Source of the DNA: Microseira sp041929235
GTDB lineage: Bacteria > Cyanobacteriota > Cyanobacteriia > Cyanobacteriales > Aerosakkonemataceae
NCBI RefSeq assembly: GCF_041929235.1
Contig: NZ_JBHFNP010000019.1
Coordinates: 1 to 64,000, forward strand
Direction: 5' to 3'
DNA: 64,000 nucleotides
Shown here: one piece after another, positions 8,678 to 18,545 of the stretch
Numbering within the stretch: position 1 is the stretch's first letter
Layout: every line of letters begins with the position of its first letter
Made by a program: the position numbers and the translations under genes
Notes under the pieces: model-generated
What the model was told of the DNA's origin: nothing
Databases searched by the model: none
Seen by the model: the letters and a program-made list of their open reading frames with translations, nothing else

Positions 8678-9090
8678 TACCAGGACTATTTTATTAATTT
8701 TTTTTTTACCGGAAGTTGCCCCCTGCGGGACAACTTCCGTTGGCTAAACTCCTTATTTTGTATACGTTATAGCTGTTTAATCTCACTTTCCACATCCTCA
8801 AGTTTCACACTACAGATTTTGAGGTAACTTCTTCACAGGGAACAGCAAGACTATTTCCCGTAAATTATAGTCTCAAAAGTTACATTAATCTGACTCATAA
8901 TTCCGAAACAACCGATTGTGACAGTAAGTACGGTGCAGGTAAATCCAGTAAAAATAACTGAATTGTCAATTCTAAATTTAGCTTGTCTTCATTATTTTGC
9001 TACAAACAAGCTCAAAATGATGGAAGTACAATCCCCATCCTAGAAATTCTCTAGTTGATAAGAATCAGAATAAAACTGCTATAGTTTGCC
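8678..9090. other. Intergenic region with hairpin, no gene recognised
   Basis: A run of T (8691-8707) is followed by the inverted repeat CGGAAGTTG (8710-8718) and CAACTTCCG (8731-8739). The rest is AT-rich without a supported coding sequence. TTGATA (9055-9060) and TATAGT (9080-9085), 19 bases apart, could be the promoter of the putative small RNA that follows. Confidence 0.4.
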
Positions 9091-9156
9091 AAAAGCAATC
9101 GTGAATCTCACAGGGAGGTGGAAGAGGCGAGCACCCCTCGCCTCTTCCACTCTTTT
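9091..9156 (+). ncRNA. Putative small RNA ending in a strong terminator
   Basis: A possible promoter (TTGATA 9055-9060, TATAGT 9080-9085) is followed within about 60 bases by a small hairpin GTGA/TCAC (9101-9111) and then a perfect terminator. No gene lies between 8536 and 9439, so the terminator needs an explanation; a transcript of about 65 nucleotides is one. It lacks the Yfr1 core ACUCCUCACAC, so it is not that cyanobacterial sRNA. Confidence 0.3.
9118..9156 (+). terminator. Rho-independent terminator
   Basis: A perfect 14-bp stem, GTGGAAGAGGCGAG (9118-9131) with CTCGCCTCTTCCAC (9137-9150), has a 5-base loop and is followed by TCTTTT. It lies about 280 bases before the P-loop gene and about 580 after the preceding gene. 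Confidence 0.75.
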
Positions 9157-9438
9157 GCCTGATTATCTCAAAGATTGAGCATCTGACTTAATAATTAGTA
9201 AAAAACATAATATATAAAAGCTATATTTTTTCTTAAATCATAGTTATTTTTGATTGAATTTTTCGCTATTTTCCCAGGGATTGATTTATTAAAATAAGCG
9301 GAAACTTATCGATTAACTCGATCGATTTAAACTATAAAAAACCATGATTTTTGCCAAAAAAAGTACGAACATCAGAGATAATTTGTTAAGCATAAAAATA
9401 GTAAAAATCCTATTTATAAATGATTTTAGGAGTAATTA

Positions 9439-10504
9439 ATGAGCGAGAGCGATATTTGTCAGCTGAAACAAGAAAGGCTGACACGGGCAAAAGCAGGTTA
9501 TACGACTCGCTACGTAGATTTTAATGAGATCGCGACGCTGATCGGTGGAGAGATCAAGCCTAAATCCGGCGATTTAGTGCTAGTCAGAGTAGATGAAATT
9601 GGTCAGCATGAACGTCTAGAACAAGGCGATGGACGCAAAGCAATCCTCTTTCGCGGTGACGAATTAGTCCTGTGCTATGGAAATCGCTATGCGCACGACC
9701 AATTTGAAGCCGAAGTTCCAGAAGATTTATCACCCTGTCATCTAGCAGCAGCGGGTGGGATAGCCGCAAAAGTCCTCTCCCAACATGTCGATATGGAAAT
9801 GCCCACCGCAATTACTCCGATCGGTTTATTAGGAGATCAACAAGGAAAACCCCTTAACCGGGCTAATTGGGCTTTACCAATCACTAGCTATATTGGACAA
9901 CGACCTCCCACCATCGCGGTTGTGGGTACATCTATGAACTCTGGGAAAACAACCACAGCGGCACACCTGATTCGCGGTCTGGCTAAATCGGGGATGAAAG
10001 TTGGTGCAGCTAAGGTGACAGGTACGGGTGCGGGTAACGATACCTGGTTTATGCACGATGGGGGGGCGAGTTTGGCTTTAGATTTTACCTGTGTTGGGTT
10101 TCCCACCACTTATCGAGCCACTCCCAAACAAGTGCAAGAGATTCTGGCAACGCTCACCAATCATCTGGCAGCCCAAGATGTAGATGCAATTGTCTTAGAG
10201 ATTGCCGATGGGTTGTACCAGGACGAAACCTCAGCCCTGGTTTCTTCGATTCCCTTCCGTCAAACTGTCGGGTATCGTATTTGCGGCTGATGGTGCCCTA
10301 GGAGCAGCGGCTGGGGTAGACTGGTTGCACAAGCGTCACCTGCCCGTCCTCGCCATCAGTGGCTTGCTAACCGCATCTCCCCTGGCGATGGGTGAAGCGG
10401 TAACCGCCACTGGGTTACCCGTTCTCGACTTAGAGATGCTCCGCGCTGAAGCAGCGAGCATGATATCGCGTCTGTCTGATTTCCAAATGCCACTATCCGT
10501 ATAA
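9439..10504 (+). pseudogene. P-loop NTPase of BioD/MobB-like type, frameshifted
   Basis: From ATG 9439 (AGGAG at 9428-9432) the frame runs 283 residues to a premature stop at 10290. The +1 frame continues the protein as SGIVFAADGALGAAAGVDWL from about 10270 to 10504, so one base has been gained or two lost near 10260-10280. The whole product would be about 355 residues: an N-terminal domain of unknown type (1-140), a Walker A motif GTSMNSGKTTTA (about residues 161-172), and an acidic motif VLEIADGL that resembles the metal-binding site of small P-loop enzymes. It may belong to the DUF1611-like or dethiobiotin-synthase-like group; this is not certain. It abuts the ABC exporter remnant and was probably in the same operon. 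Confidence 0.75.
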
Positions 10505-10542
10505 GGCAGATTCCTCCTGTCGTTAGCGGTCATCGTCGTTGG

Positions 10543-11717
10543 TTGTTGCCGCGTCTGACGATCAATGGTTTTGTTCAAGCAGCTGCTACGGTAGCTAATG
10601 CCTTGCTGGTGGAACTCACCTTTGAGCGGTTGATCGCCATCGCCAACCCAAGTTTCTACCCACTCATTTGGCAGATTGGCTTGGGTTTGGTGGCAGGGGC
10701 TGTCGTCATAGGGTTGCTGCGGGTGTTAGAACGCACAGATGCAGAGCAAATCGGTCAAAGCTACGCCTATGATGTGCGGATGACTTTGTACAATCGGCTG
10801 ACGACTCTTGCTCCCCGCACTTTGCAAAGTCGCAGTCAAGGGGGAGTGATGCTGCGCTTTGTGGGTGACTTAACTGCCCTGCGGCAGTGGGTGAGCCTGG
10901 GTTTAGCCCGCCTGATAGTGGGAATCACCACGACGGCAGCAGCTTTAATTGCCCTAGCTTTCCTAGACTGGCATTTGGCTCTGACGGCAAGCATTGTGCT
11001 GGTTATTGGTAGCTTAAGTAGCTTCAAGTTGGGCCAGCGCCTGCAAAGAGTAGCAAGAGTAGCCCGCCGCCATCTCAGTCGTGGGGGGGGGGAGAAGGGG
11101 AGGGAAATAATGATGAAAAGGTGGCGGCGATCGCAGTCGTGCAAGTTTTTGGACAGTCTCACTATGAGAAAAAGCGCATTGCCCGTCAAAGTCGTCGCCT
11201 GGAAATGGCGATGGTAGATAGGGCAAGGGTCGCTGGTCAGTTGGTAGGTATTACACAAGCCATCACCGCTCTAGCTATAGATGCGATCTTGCTCGTGGGA
11301 GCAGGTGAGGTGGCGGCTGGTCGCATCACTTCGGGCACCGTGGTAGCGGCGATGACAATTGTCGGGTTGTTGGTTCCCCGTCTCGAGGACTTAGGCAGGG
11401 TGCAAGAGTACTGGCACAACTCGCGGGTGTCTTTGCAAAAGATTCAGGAATTTCTCGATACCCCGTCTTTAGTCACTGAAATACCCGATGCACCCGACTT
11501 GATCGTGGGTGCAGGATGTTTGGAATTTGAGTGTGTCAGCGTAGACGGGGCTTTGCATGAAATTAGCGCCATCGTCCAACCCGGTCAAGTTGTGGCTGTC
11601 GTAGGTCCCAATGGTGCTGGTAAGTCAACCCTGCTGGCTGTTACCGCTCGTCTGATCGACCCTGACCGGGGTGTGATTCGCTTGGATGGGCAAGATTTAG
11701 CCGCTCATCGAAAATTT
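10543..11717 (+). pseudogene. ABC exporter (membrane domain plus ATPase), frameshifted and truncated
   Basis: The first part (10543 to about 11085) encodes hydrophobic helices of a type I ABC exporter membrane domain (FVQAAATVANALLVELTF, then IWQIGLGLVAGAVVIGLL). A run of ten G at 11083-11092 shifts the frame; the protein resumes as NDEKVAAIAVVQVFGQS and runs through the last helices into an ATPase domain with Walker A GPNGAGKST (about 11605-11631) and LDGQDLAAHR. There it is cut by a TnpB element at about 11715, so the Q-loop, signature motif and Walker B are missing and are not found beyond the element. The frame opens just after the P-loop gene, and the start codon is unclear (TTG 10543 is the first candidate). 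An exporter for an unknown substrate is the likely ancestral role. Confidence 0.8.
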
Positions 11718-11799
11718 TGGGTCTCAAACCCCGCCGTAAAACGGCGGCTTTACTGTTTAATTTTAATATTTTCACAAAATATGTGCTAGAATGTGAGGT

Positions 11800-13048
11800 A
11801 TGGAAAAAGCATATAATTACAGATTTTACCCAACACCCGAACAAGAGTCGCTATTGCGGCGCACATTGGGCTGTGTAAGATTGGTTTACAATAAAGCACT
11901 CCATGAAAGAACACAGGCTTGGTACGAAAGGCAAGAAAGGATAGGATATGCTCAAACATCCTCAATGTTAACCGATTGGAAAAAGCAGGAAGACTTAGAC
12001 TTTCTTGCATAAGGTTAGCTGTGTACCTTTACAGCAAGGGTTAAGGCATTTACAAACCGCTTTTACTAACTTTTTTGCAGGTCGTACTAAGTATCCTAAC
12101 TTTAAGAAAAAACATCAAGGGGGAAGTGCAGAATTTACCAAGTCAGCGTTTAAATTTAAAGACGGACAAATTTATTTAGCTAAATGTTCAGAACCATTAC
12201 CAATTCGATGGTATAGGCAGATACCGAAAGGATGTTCCCCTAGTACCGTAACAGTAAAATTACATCCCTCTGGAGGTTGGCATATCTCAATAAGATTTGA
12301 TGACCTAACGATTAAACCTTTGCCCGCCACAGATAAAGCGATAGGAATTGATTTAGGAATTAGTAGTCTTGCGCTCGCCAGTGAGGGAGGCAAGGTATCT
12401 AATCCTAAGCATTTTAAAAAGCATTATCGAAGATTGCGTCAAGCCGAAAAAAATATTTATCGAAAACAGAAGGGTTCTAAAAATAGGGAGAAAGCGAGAA
12501 TCAAGGTAGCCAAGATTCACGCCAAAATAACCGATAGTAGAAAAGACCATTTGCACAAGCTAACGACTCAACTGGTGCGTGAAAACCAAAGGATTGTAGT
12601 TGAGAATTTAGCGGTAAAGAATATGGTAAAAAATCCCACCCCCCTTTCATCCCCCCTATTAGGGGGGATGAAAGGGGGGTGATGTTAGTTGGGGAGAACT
12701 GACTCGTCAATTAGCCTATAAATGCCGTTGGTATGGGAGAAACTACATCGAAATAGATAGATGGTTTCCTAGTTCTAAACGGTGTAGTAATTGCGGGCAT
12801 ATTGCCCTTAAAAATGCCGTTAAATATTCGGGAATGGGACTGTCCAAGCTGTGGAACTCACCATGACCGAGATATTAACGCTAGTAAAAACATTTTGGCG
12901 GCAGGGGAAGCCCGTGTCAGTCTGTGGAGCGACCCTAAGACCCGAACAGAGTAAGTCTGTAAAGGCTGGTGCGAAACCCCGCAAGGGACAGAAGCAGAAA
13001 CCGCGCCGAAGTGAGGTTTGGGAATCACCGCCCGTTCACGGCGGTGAG
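11800..13048 (+). pseudogene. TnpB nuclease (element 1), multiple frameshifts
   Basis: The start MEKAYNYRFYPTPEQESLLR is typical of TnpB, the RNA-guided nuclease of IS200/IS605 elements. The frame breaks near 12005 and resumes as VSCVPLQQGLRHLQTAFTNF. RuvC motifs are seen: GIDLGISSLA (first catalytic Asp) and VVENLAVKNMV (Glu). A palindromic insertion at 12637-12681 introduces a stop; the protein then resumes as DVSWGELTRQLAYKCRWYG, with the zinc-finger start CSNCGH, a further frameshift, CPSCGTHHDRDINASKNI (third RuvC Asp and second Cys pair), and another shift near 12905. It cannot make a functional protein as read. Confidence 0.8.
12637..12681. repeat. Perfect 21-bp inverted repeat inserted in tnpB
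   Basis: CACCCCCCTTTCATCCCCCC plus T (12637-12657) pairs perfectly with 12661-12681 around a 3-base loop. It falls between the VENLAVKNMVKN and DVSWGELTR segments of TnpB and creates the TGA at the end of the interrupted frame. It is a mobile palindrome or a remnant of one. Confidence 0.85.
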
Positions 13049-13052
13049 GATG

Positions 13053-13196
13053 TCAAATACAGCGCTACCTCGTCAAGTCAGCAATCAAGTTTTGAGGGTT
13101 TTACACCGCAACTGGAAATCTTTTTTTGCAGCACAGAAAGCCTATAATCTTGAACCATCAAAATTTGTATCCAGACCTCAACCCAAGTATAACGGG
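13053..13196 (+). pseudogene. Fragment of a different TnpB (N-terminal third)
   Basis: The frame through 13059-13190 encodes LPRQVSNQVLRVLHRNWKSF followed by FAAQKAYNLEPSKF and RPQPKY, the segment that in IS1341-type TnpB proteins precedes the GRPKxPKY motif. It is not part of element 1, whose own TnpB already has this region. The fragment starts right after the end of element 1 and stops where the MITE-like repeat at 13195 begins. Confidence 0.65.
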
Positions 13197-13337
13197 ACTT
13201 ACGCAAACACCAAAGTTTCTCTGAAAAATCGTTGGTTTGGCAACTAGAGATCTACGTAGAAACCTAGTTGCAACCGTCGCTTTCTGGTGACCAAACCAAC
13301 GAATTTTCCGAGAAACCGGGTTTCTTTGCGTAAGTCC
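13195..13337. repeat. MITE-like element, family GGACTTACGCAAA, copy at 13195
   Basis: Perfect 13-bp terminal inverted repeats, GGACTTACGCAAA (13195-13207) and TTTGCGTAAGTCC (13325-13337), bound a 143-bp non-coding element that contains the AGAAACCGGGTTTCT palindrome. It interrupts a TnpB fragment. Related copies lie at 17353-17452, 55520-55600 and 59096-59198, with half-copies near 20690 and 21020. Confidence 0.85.
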
Positions 13338-14340
13338 TAACAACAAAATTCAAGCCAAACTTCAATCTCAACTCAAAGGTAATTCTCAAAAATAGGATGG
13401 GTCAATTAAGATGAAGAGTGCTTTACAGATTGATGATATTACCTTGGCAGAATGCTTAAAAGCAGCTTTCAATCACAGTCCCAAAGCCGTTGAGCCAGTT
13501 AGTTGTTTGGGATCTACCTATGTCGCTTTACGTCACCAGGGAAGGTTGCTCAAGCAGTACTGGCTGGAGGAAGGGGAACTCTTCAGTGCCGTGGCTGCCA
13601 TGACTCCAGCCCTCTCCCAGGGCAACTTTAACGATGTGGATACGATTGAACTGTGCCTGACTCGTAACTATCGCCGTGTCTCACTCGAAGCCTTTAAAAG
13701 CAAGTTCCCAAATACCAAAAGAGGGATTCGCGGCATTAAACTGCAATATCAATCCTACGGGGCTATTTACAGCCCCACCCAGATGATTGCTGATAACTTA
13801 AGTTTCAAACAGGTGTTTAAGCGTTTTCTGAAGCGTATATCGTTGTCAGCAGAAGCCTTTGAGAAGGGTGGAGGGGCGATTTTCGCGTTCGAGGCAAGAC
13901 AGATTCTGGTTTCTCTCCAGCCTCCAGTAACCGTGACGATGATGTACCGAGGCAATCAGGTTGTGCCATTGGAGGACATGTCGCGTCAAACCCTGGCAGA
14001 CATGGTTGACGATATGGCAGGATGGCTGTTGCGAGTGGGTGCTGAGGATGGGAGCCTACCAAACAAATATTTACCTGGCAAGGGTAAAGCATCCCATCAA
14101 GGCAATCTCACTTGCCAATTCATGGCAACCCTGAGCTTAATTGATTATGCCCGGTTTACGGGTGAGCCAAAGCATCTTGCCGTGGCTGACCGTAATCTGC
14201 ACCACAATCTGGCGCAGTTCTGCTCAATCTAGTCAGGAGAGGGGAGACTCGAACCTCCAGATCAATTCACTCTCGGCACAATGGCTTTTGCTGCTTTGGC
14301 GATTTTGCAACATCCTCAGCGCGATCGCTATCGAGACGTG

Positions 14341-15908
14341 TGACTAGATAGGATAATTTCTACTTAAATCACTCAAATCTAAGTATCTCGCTCCGACTCT
14401 GGCTGCCAAACAGTGGCATTTTTGTGTAAGGCGATGCGAGACGGGTTCGGCAAGTGCCTCGCCGAAGCTGCTCTCACGTCTTCTTTTAGCTCCAATTGTA
14501 GTGGAGTTATATTCTAAGCCTCTTAAATTTCTAAGCTCAGACCTTATTTAGATTTTTTGAAGTCCATTTGCTTGAGGAATTATTTATTGGTATGATCGCA
14601 GTATACAGCCTAGTCAATCGGTGAAAATGTACAGTCTGAAACTAGAGCTTAAATTGAATAATAAAGAACGCTCTAAAATAGCAGGATGTGCCGGTTTTTC
14701 TAGGCTTGTTTATAATTTCGGTCTGTCACTCCTAACTCAATATTGGGAATTTGAGGGAATTAAAGCCAGTGATGCCAAGCGCTTAGCCGAAATAGAAAAA
14801 GTCTTTACCAATTATGTCAAAACCAAGCCTGAGTATGCTTGGATGAAACAGTATCCATCAGCTATTTACTCATCAGCACTCTTGAATTTAGCAAAGGCTA
14901 CCCTTGCGATGGCGTAAAGGTGAATCTGGTTTCCCTCGATTCAAATCCAAGAAGAGGGGAGACAGTTTCACCGTCTTGAAAAAGGCAGGGTTGTATCCTG
15001 CCAAGGGTGAAGCGATGATTCCGTTCACGAATCGCCAAGTGCTTCACCCAGGCAAGAAGATTACTATCCCCGGTTTAGGAGAATTTAGACTCAAGCAAAG
15101 AATTCCATTCCTTTGCTTGAGCCAAACATTCACTATTTCGAGGGATTCTGATAGATGGTTTGTCTCATTCGCACGCTTATGTTGACAAAGTTCCACCACT
15201 CCTACATCCGGTTCAATCAGTTGGTATCGACTTAGGCGTTAAATGCTTTGCCACATTATCGGATGGTTCTAAATTTGTTGCACCACAATCCCTGAAATCA
15301 GCTCTAACCAAGCGAATTTAGGAGCAGTGGTACAACCGCAACAAGCAATTGGGCAACCGCAGTCTTGGGGTAAAAGCATCAAATAATGCCCTAAAGTACT
15401 ACCAAAGATTAGCCAAAAGGCCCGCCAGAATCGCTAAGATAAGGCGAGACTTTTTGCCAAAAAATACGACTGACATAAGCCTTAAGTACTACCGAATTCG
15501 GATTGAAGATCTCAACGTCGCTGGCAGGATAGCTAATCAAAAATTAGCTGACGCCATTTCCAGCTTGGGATTTTATGAATTCCGCAGAATGTTGATTTAC
15601 AAGGTGACATTCTTCGGTACTACAGTAGAACTGGTTGAGCGGTGGTTTCCCTCCTCTAAAACATGCTCCTGCTGCGGCAATATTCAACCAATGCCTTTGA
15701 AAGAGCGTGTTTACTTTTGCAGTAAATGTGGCGTTTCCATAGATCGCGATCTAAATGCTGCGATAAATCTGGAAAATGCCCCAAAAACCCTTGTACGTGC
15801 GGCAAGCGCGGAATTTACGCCTGGGGACTGTTGATGCCGTCATCCTTGGTTGAAGCAGCAAGCTTTCCGTCGAATTAAGCGAAATGCGCCCTTTGAGTAA
15901 GTTTTGTG
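14341..15908 (+). mobile_element. IS200/IS605-type TnpB-only element 2, exact insertion
   Basis: The boundaries are defined by the interrupted gene: ...GACGTG before and TTGCACATT after give an uninterrupted reading frame when the 1568 bases are removed. GTGT is found across both junctions (14338-14341 and 15906-15909), so the exact cut is ambiguous by four bases; it is either the target tetranucleotide or a duplication. The element carries only a broken tnpB. The 280 bases before tnpB and the 70 after are non-coding. Confidence 0.75.
14621..15834 (+). pseudogene. TnpB nuclease (element 2), frameshifts and in-frame stop
   Basis: The start (GTG 14621 or ATG 14627) gives MYSLKLELKLNNKERSKIAG. 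The frame shifts near 14904 to GESGFPRFKSKKRGDSFTVL, again near 15185 before VQSVGIDLGVKCFATLSDGS (first RuvC Asp), and has an in-frame TAG at 15319-15321. From 15349 it is open to 15834 with YRIRIEDLNVAG (Glu), a four-Cys zinc finger CSCCGN/CSKCGV, and SIDRDLNAAINLENA (third Asp). All RuvC residues remain visible although the gene is broken. It belongs to the same broad group as element 1 but is clearly a different lineage. Confidence 0.8.
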
Positions 15909-17194
15909 TTGCACATTTACCAGATGCTATGCCAGGAGATTGAGGCGTTGTGGCAAGCAGATGGTTCTTTTAATAACCCGCATCAGGGACACGAAGATCA
16001 ACACCACAATATTGACGCCGGAGTCGCCCTTCTGTTTTGGGCATCTCTATATCAAATGAATCCCACTGTGCAGAGGTTGGATAAGTGTCGCCAAAGCTTC
16101 TCCTATTATCGAAAATATCACCTGGCTAATCGTCATCCCGCCTTTATCCCCTGGCATAGCCAAGCCTATGCCTTGCTATTTGACGAGACTGGCGACCCCA
16201 TATTCCGGGATTTTGTCTTTGAGATGAATGACTGGCTATTGCCCATACAACAATGGGATCGGCTACGCTCCCTGGATTTGCGAGGTCGATTTTACGGTTC
16301 GACATACCCGGAATATGGCTTATCCCAGGCGGCAGCTACTGGGAATTATTTGCAAGGTCTAGCGGAGGCTTATCGTCTGGCAGTGCAAAACAACGATCCG
16401 ACTAGAGCTAATGCCTATGAGTTAGTCATTTGGCGGGGAATATGCCACATTCGCCAATTGCAATTTAAAAACGATGTCGATATGTTCTACGTTAGGAAGC
16501 GATCGCAAGTTCAGGGAGCTGTGCGGACGACAGTCTATGACAACCAGATTGGCCTGGATAATGTGCAGCAGAGCTTGATGGCGCTGCTCAAACTTTGTAA
16601 CTTGTCCGCGTTTCCCGAGCGGGTAACGCAACCCAGGAAGGCTTTTCAACGGCTGAAACAAAGCGTAGAAATTGCCCCTTTGATCGCAGAAATCACCGAT
16701 AAATCAGCTTTCTGGTTCTATGATACGAGTCGGCAACAAAAGCTGATGCCTCAGCCAGAAACTCAAAGCATTTTCCTCACAAGAGCGGCAAAACCCTTTC
16801 CGCCAGGAATTGAGAATGCCAGAGATGTCCATGCCTCCTGTCCCACGGAAATAGCTGGGGAATTTCCCGTGGTGATGAATTGGGTCGAGAGGTTTGTCGA
16901 GGAAATTGGTGGAGAATTAGGCAGAGTTAACATCTTCAAGTTAGCCCCAAAAGGACGAGTCTACAGCCACATCGACTACGGTGAATATTACAGACTGCGC
17001 GAGCGCTATCATTTGGTTCTCCACAGCCAATCCGGAAGCTGGATGAAATGCGGTAGTGAGGAAACCATCATGCATGAAGGCGAACTCTGGTGGTTTGACA
17101 ATAAACAACCCCACGAAGCTTTCAATCCTTCGGAACAATGGCGCATTCATCTCATCTTTGATGTGCTGCCACCAGACCCATCAAAACCAGTCAA

Positions 17195-17515
17195 CCAAGG
17201 CAGCGCGAGGCCAAAATCTTTCCCCCCCCAGGGTTAGCTTTGCTGGCGCGGTGCGATCAAATAGCGGCAACCCCAGATCTGCTTCTTTAGACTGGATCTG
17301 CCGACTAATCGTCGATTGCGTGACGCCGCCAAATCGCGCTGCTTTCTGAAAGCTCCTGACGCAAATCACCTTTCTTTCTCTGAAAAATCGTCGCTATAAC
17401 ACTAGAGAGCCACCCAGAAACTTTGGCGATCAGATCCTCGTGCGTAAGTCCTGAACCTGCCAGTTTCAGCGATCGCTAGCAATGCCTGCAACTGCTCGAC
17501 GCCCAGGGTTTTGTA
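17195..17515 (-). pseudogene. LysR-type regulator, N-terminal fragment disrupted by a repeat
   Basis: On the minus strand the frame gives EQLQALLAIAETGRF (about 17515-17453), then a 100-bp repeat, then SFQKAARFGGVTQSTISRQI and LPLFDRT...LTLGGERF (about 17352-17195). Together these form the winged helix-turn-helix of a LysR family regulator. The effector domain is absent: the fragment ends against the C-terminus of the hydroxylase gene. Which LysR subgroup it came from cannot be told. Confidence 0.8.
17353..17452. repeat. MITE-like element, family GGACTTACGC, inside lysR fragment
   Basis: The right end TGCGTAAGTCCT (17441-17452) and the left end CTCCTGACGCAAA (17353-17365) are imperfect inverted repeats of the family at 13195. 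Removing the element roughly rejoins the lysR helix-turn-helix between AETG(R)F and (S)FQKAAR, so this is an insertion. Confidence 0.75.
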
Positions 17516-17530
17516 TCCTGGTTTACATCG

Positions 17531-18545
17531 GAGCTGACAAGACCATACCGCATTTCTTGCCCCAGTTCCGTAGAAATTGATACAACCGCTTGTCATATCT
17601 TTATTTTTCTTTGGTTAATGTTGAGTCTTAGTTACTCTATTTTGTTATTACCGCAATAAAATAAAATAATTTTGACCATCGCTCTAGCAAGCTGCATTCT
17701 AAGATAGTGGATAGAAGTGACAAAGAAACAACAGAGAAAAGAGCGAAGCAGACTTATAGTACTCTGAGGCACAACTTGGTATTAATTAGCTCGCAGCAGC
17801 TCGCCGAAAAATTTGTGACTTTTACAACTAAACCCACGAAATCAACCAATTTTGGTAGAGCGCTCGCACAACTTGGGTTAAGAGGAAAAGATTTATAGCT
17901 GGTTTATGCAGCTAAGAGAAAATTCTCATAATGCTGTTTTATTATCATTCTCAGAATAATGATACATTAAACGGTCTTTTTGTCAAGCCCAGGCTACCCA
18001 GATCTGGCGTATGCGATCGCATTTGAAAGTTGCGTCAGTCCTGTCCTTTATATCTTTTGCAAAACAAAACTAGGAAAGTACATTTCACTATTAACCCAGA
18101 TTTCGCCCCCTCAACTGTCACAATCGGTTTTTACCTGTTTTTATCAAATAATAAAGCTATAAATTATACGTTTATAACGTATATAAACGGAGAAAACCCT
18201 GTTTAAAGGCATAATTTATCACTTGAAAAATAGAGTTGTCTGGGTAATTATGCTGTGCGATACCACAGCGTGCGGAATCTGGGCACCAAAGCCGCGCCAA
18301 AAGGTAGCATCTATATTATTTTGGGGTATTTAAAATGATAATTTATTTTCGATTTATAAAAGGTAATAATATGATGAGAAAATTCTCACAATCGTTGACA
18401 AACAAAATTGACTCGAGTTCAATAAAGCAGTAATCTAGGGTGAAATTACCGAAGCAAAAAGTCTGTTGTTAGGTTCTAAGTGTTTGAGAATACCTGAGAA
18501 TAAAAGAAAAAAGAACGTTCAATACAATAATTCGGGTGGATGTTT
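17531..18545. other. AT-rich intergenic region, no gene supported
   Basis: About 1 kb without a supported gene. A 63-codon frame at 17707-17898 has no ribosome-binding site or recognisable family. Direct AT-rich segments precede the pentapeptide-repeat gene and must carry its promoter; no clear motif was found. Confidence 0.4.

Larger units (their letters stand above)
11711..13049 (+). mobile_element. IS200/IS605-type TnpB-only element 1 (IS1341-like), degraded
   Basis: The element begins near the hairpin CCGCCG (11731-11736)/CGGCGG (11742-11747), carries a broken tnpB gene, and ends near the hairpin CCGCCCGTTCACGGCGG just before 13049. Hairpins near both ends without terminal inverted repeats fit the IS200/IS605 superfamily. 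No TnpA transposase is present, so it could only be moved in trans. It truncates the ABC exporter. Exact ends are estimates. Confidence 0.7.
13411..17237 (+). pseudogene. AMMECR1-like / alpha-toroid / Asp-Asn beta-hydroxylase protein, split by TnpB element 2
   Basis: From ATG 13411 the frame runs to an in-frame TAG at 14230-14232, continues without shift to 14340, is interrupted by a 1568-bp insertion, and resumes at 15909. Removing 14341-15908 joins RDRYRDV to LHIYQMLCQEIEALWQADGS in frame. The N-terminal ~180 residues resemble an AMMECR1-like domain (tentative). The middle has alternating helices of an alpha/alpha-toroid (LSLIDYARFTGEPKHLA, HHNIDAGVALLFWASLYQM). The last ~150 residues match aspartyl/asparaginyl beta-hydroxylases: iron ligand HID in GRVYSHIDYGEYYRL, the distal His in QPHEAFN, and the 2-oxoglutarate-binding Arg in WRIHLIFDV. 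The final ~17 residues run into an antisense lysR fragment, so the original C-terminus may be lost. Substrate unknown. Confidence 0.75.

Noticed and set aside
9091..9156. Yfr1 small RNA
   Set aside because: It is about the right length and has a terminator, but the conserved ACUCCUCACAC core is absent.
10202..10504. Separate 100-codon gene overlapping the P-loop gene
   Set aside because: It continues the P-loop protein in the shifted frame; it is the 3' part of the same broken gene.
17707..17898. 63-codon gene
   Set aside because: No ribosome-binding site, no recognisable family, and located in repeat-rich DNA.
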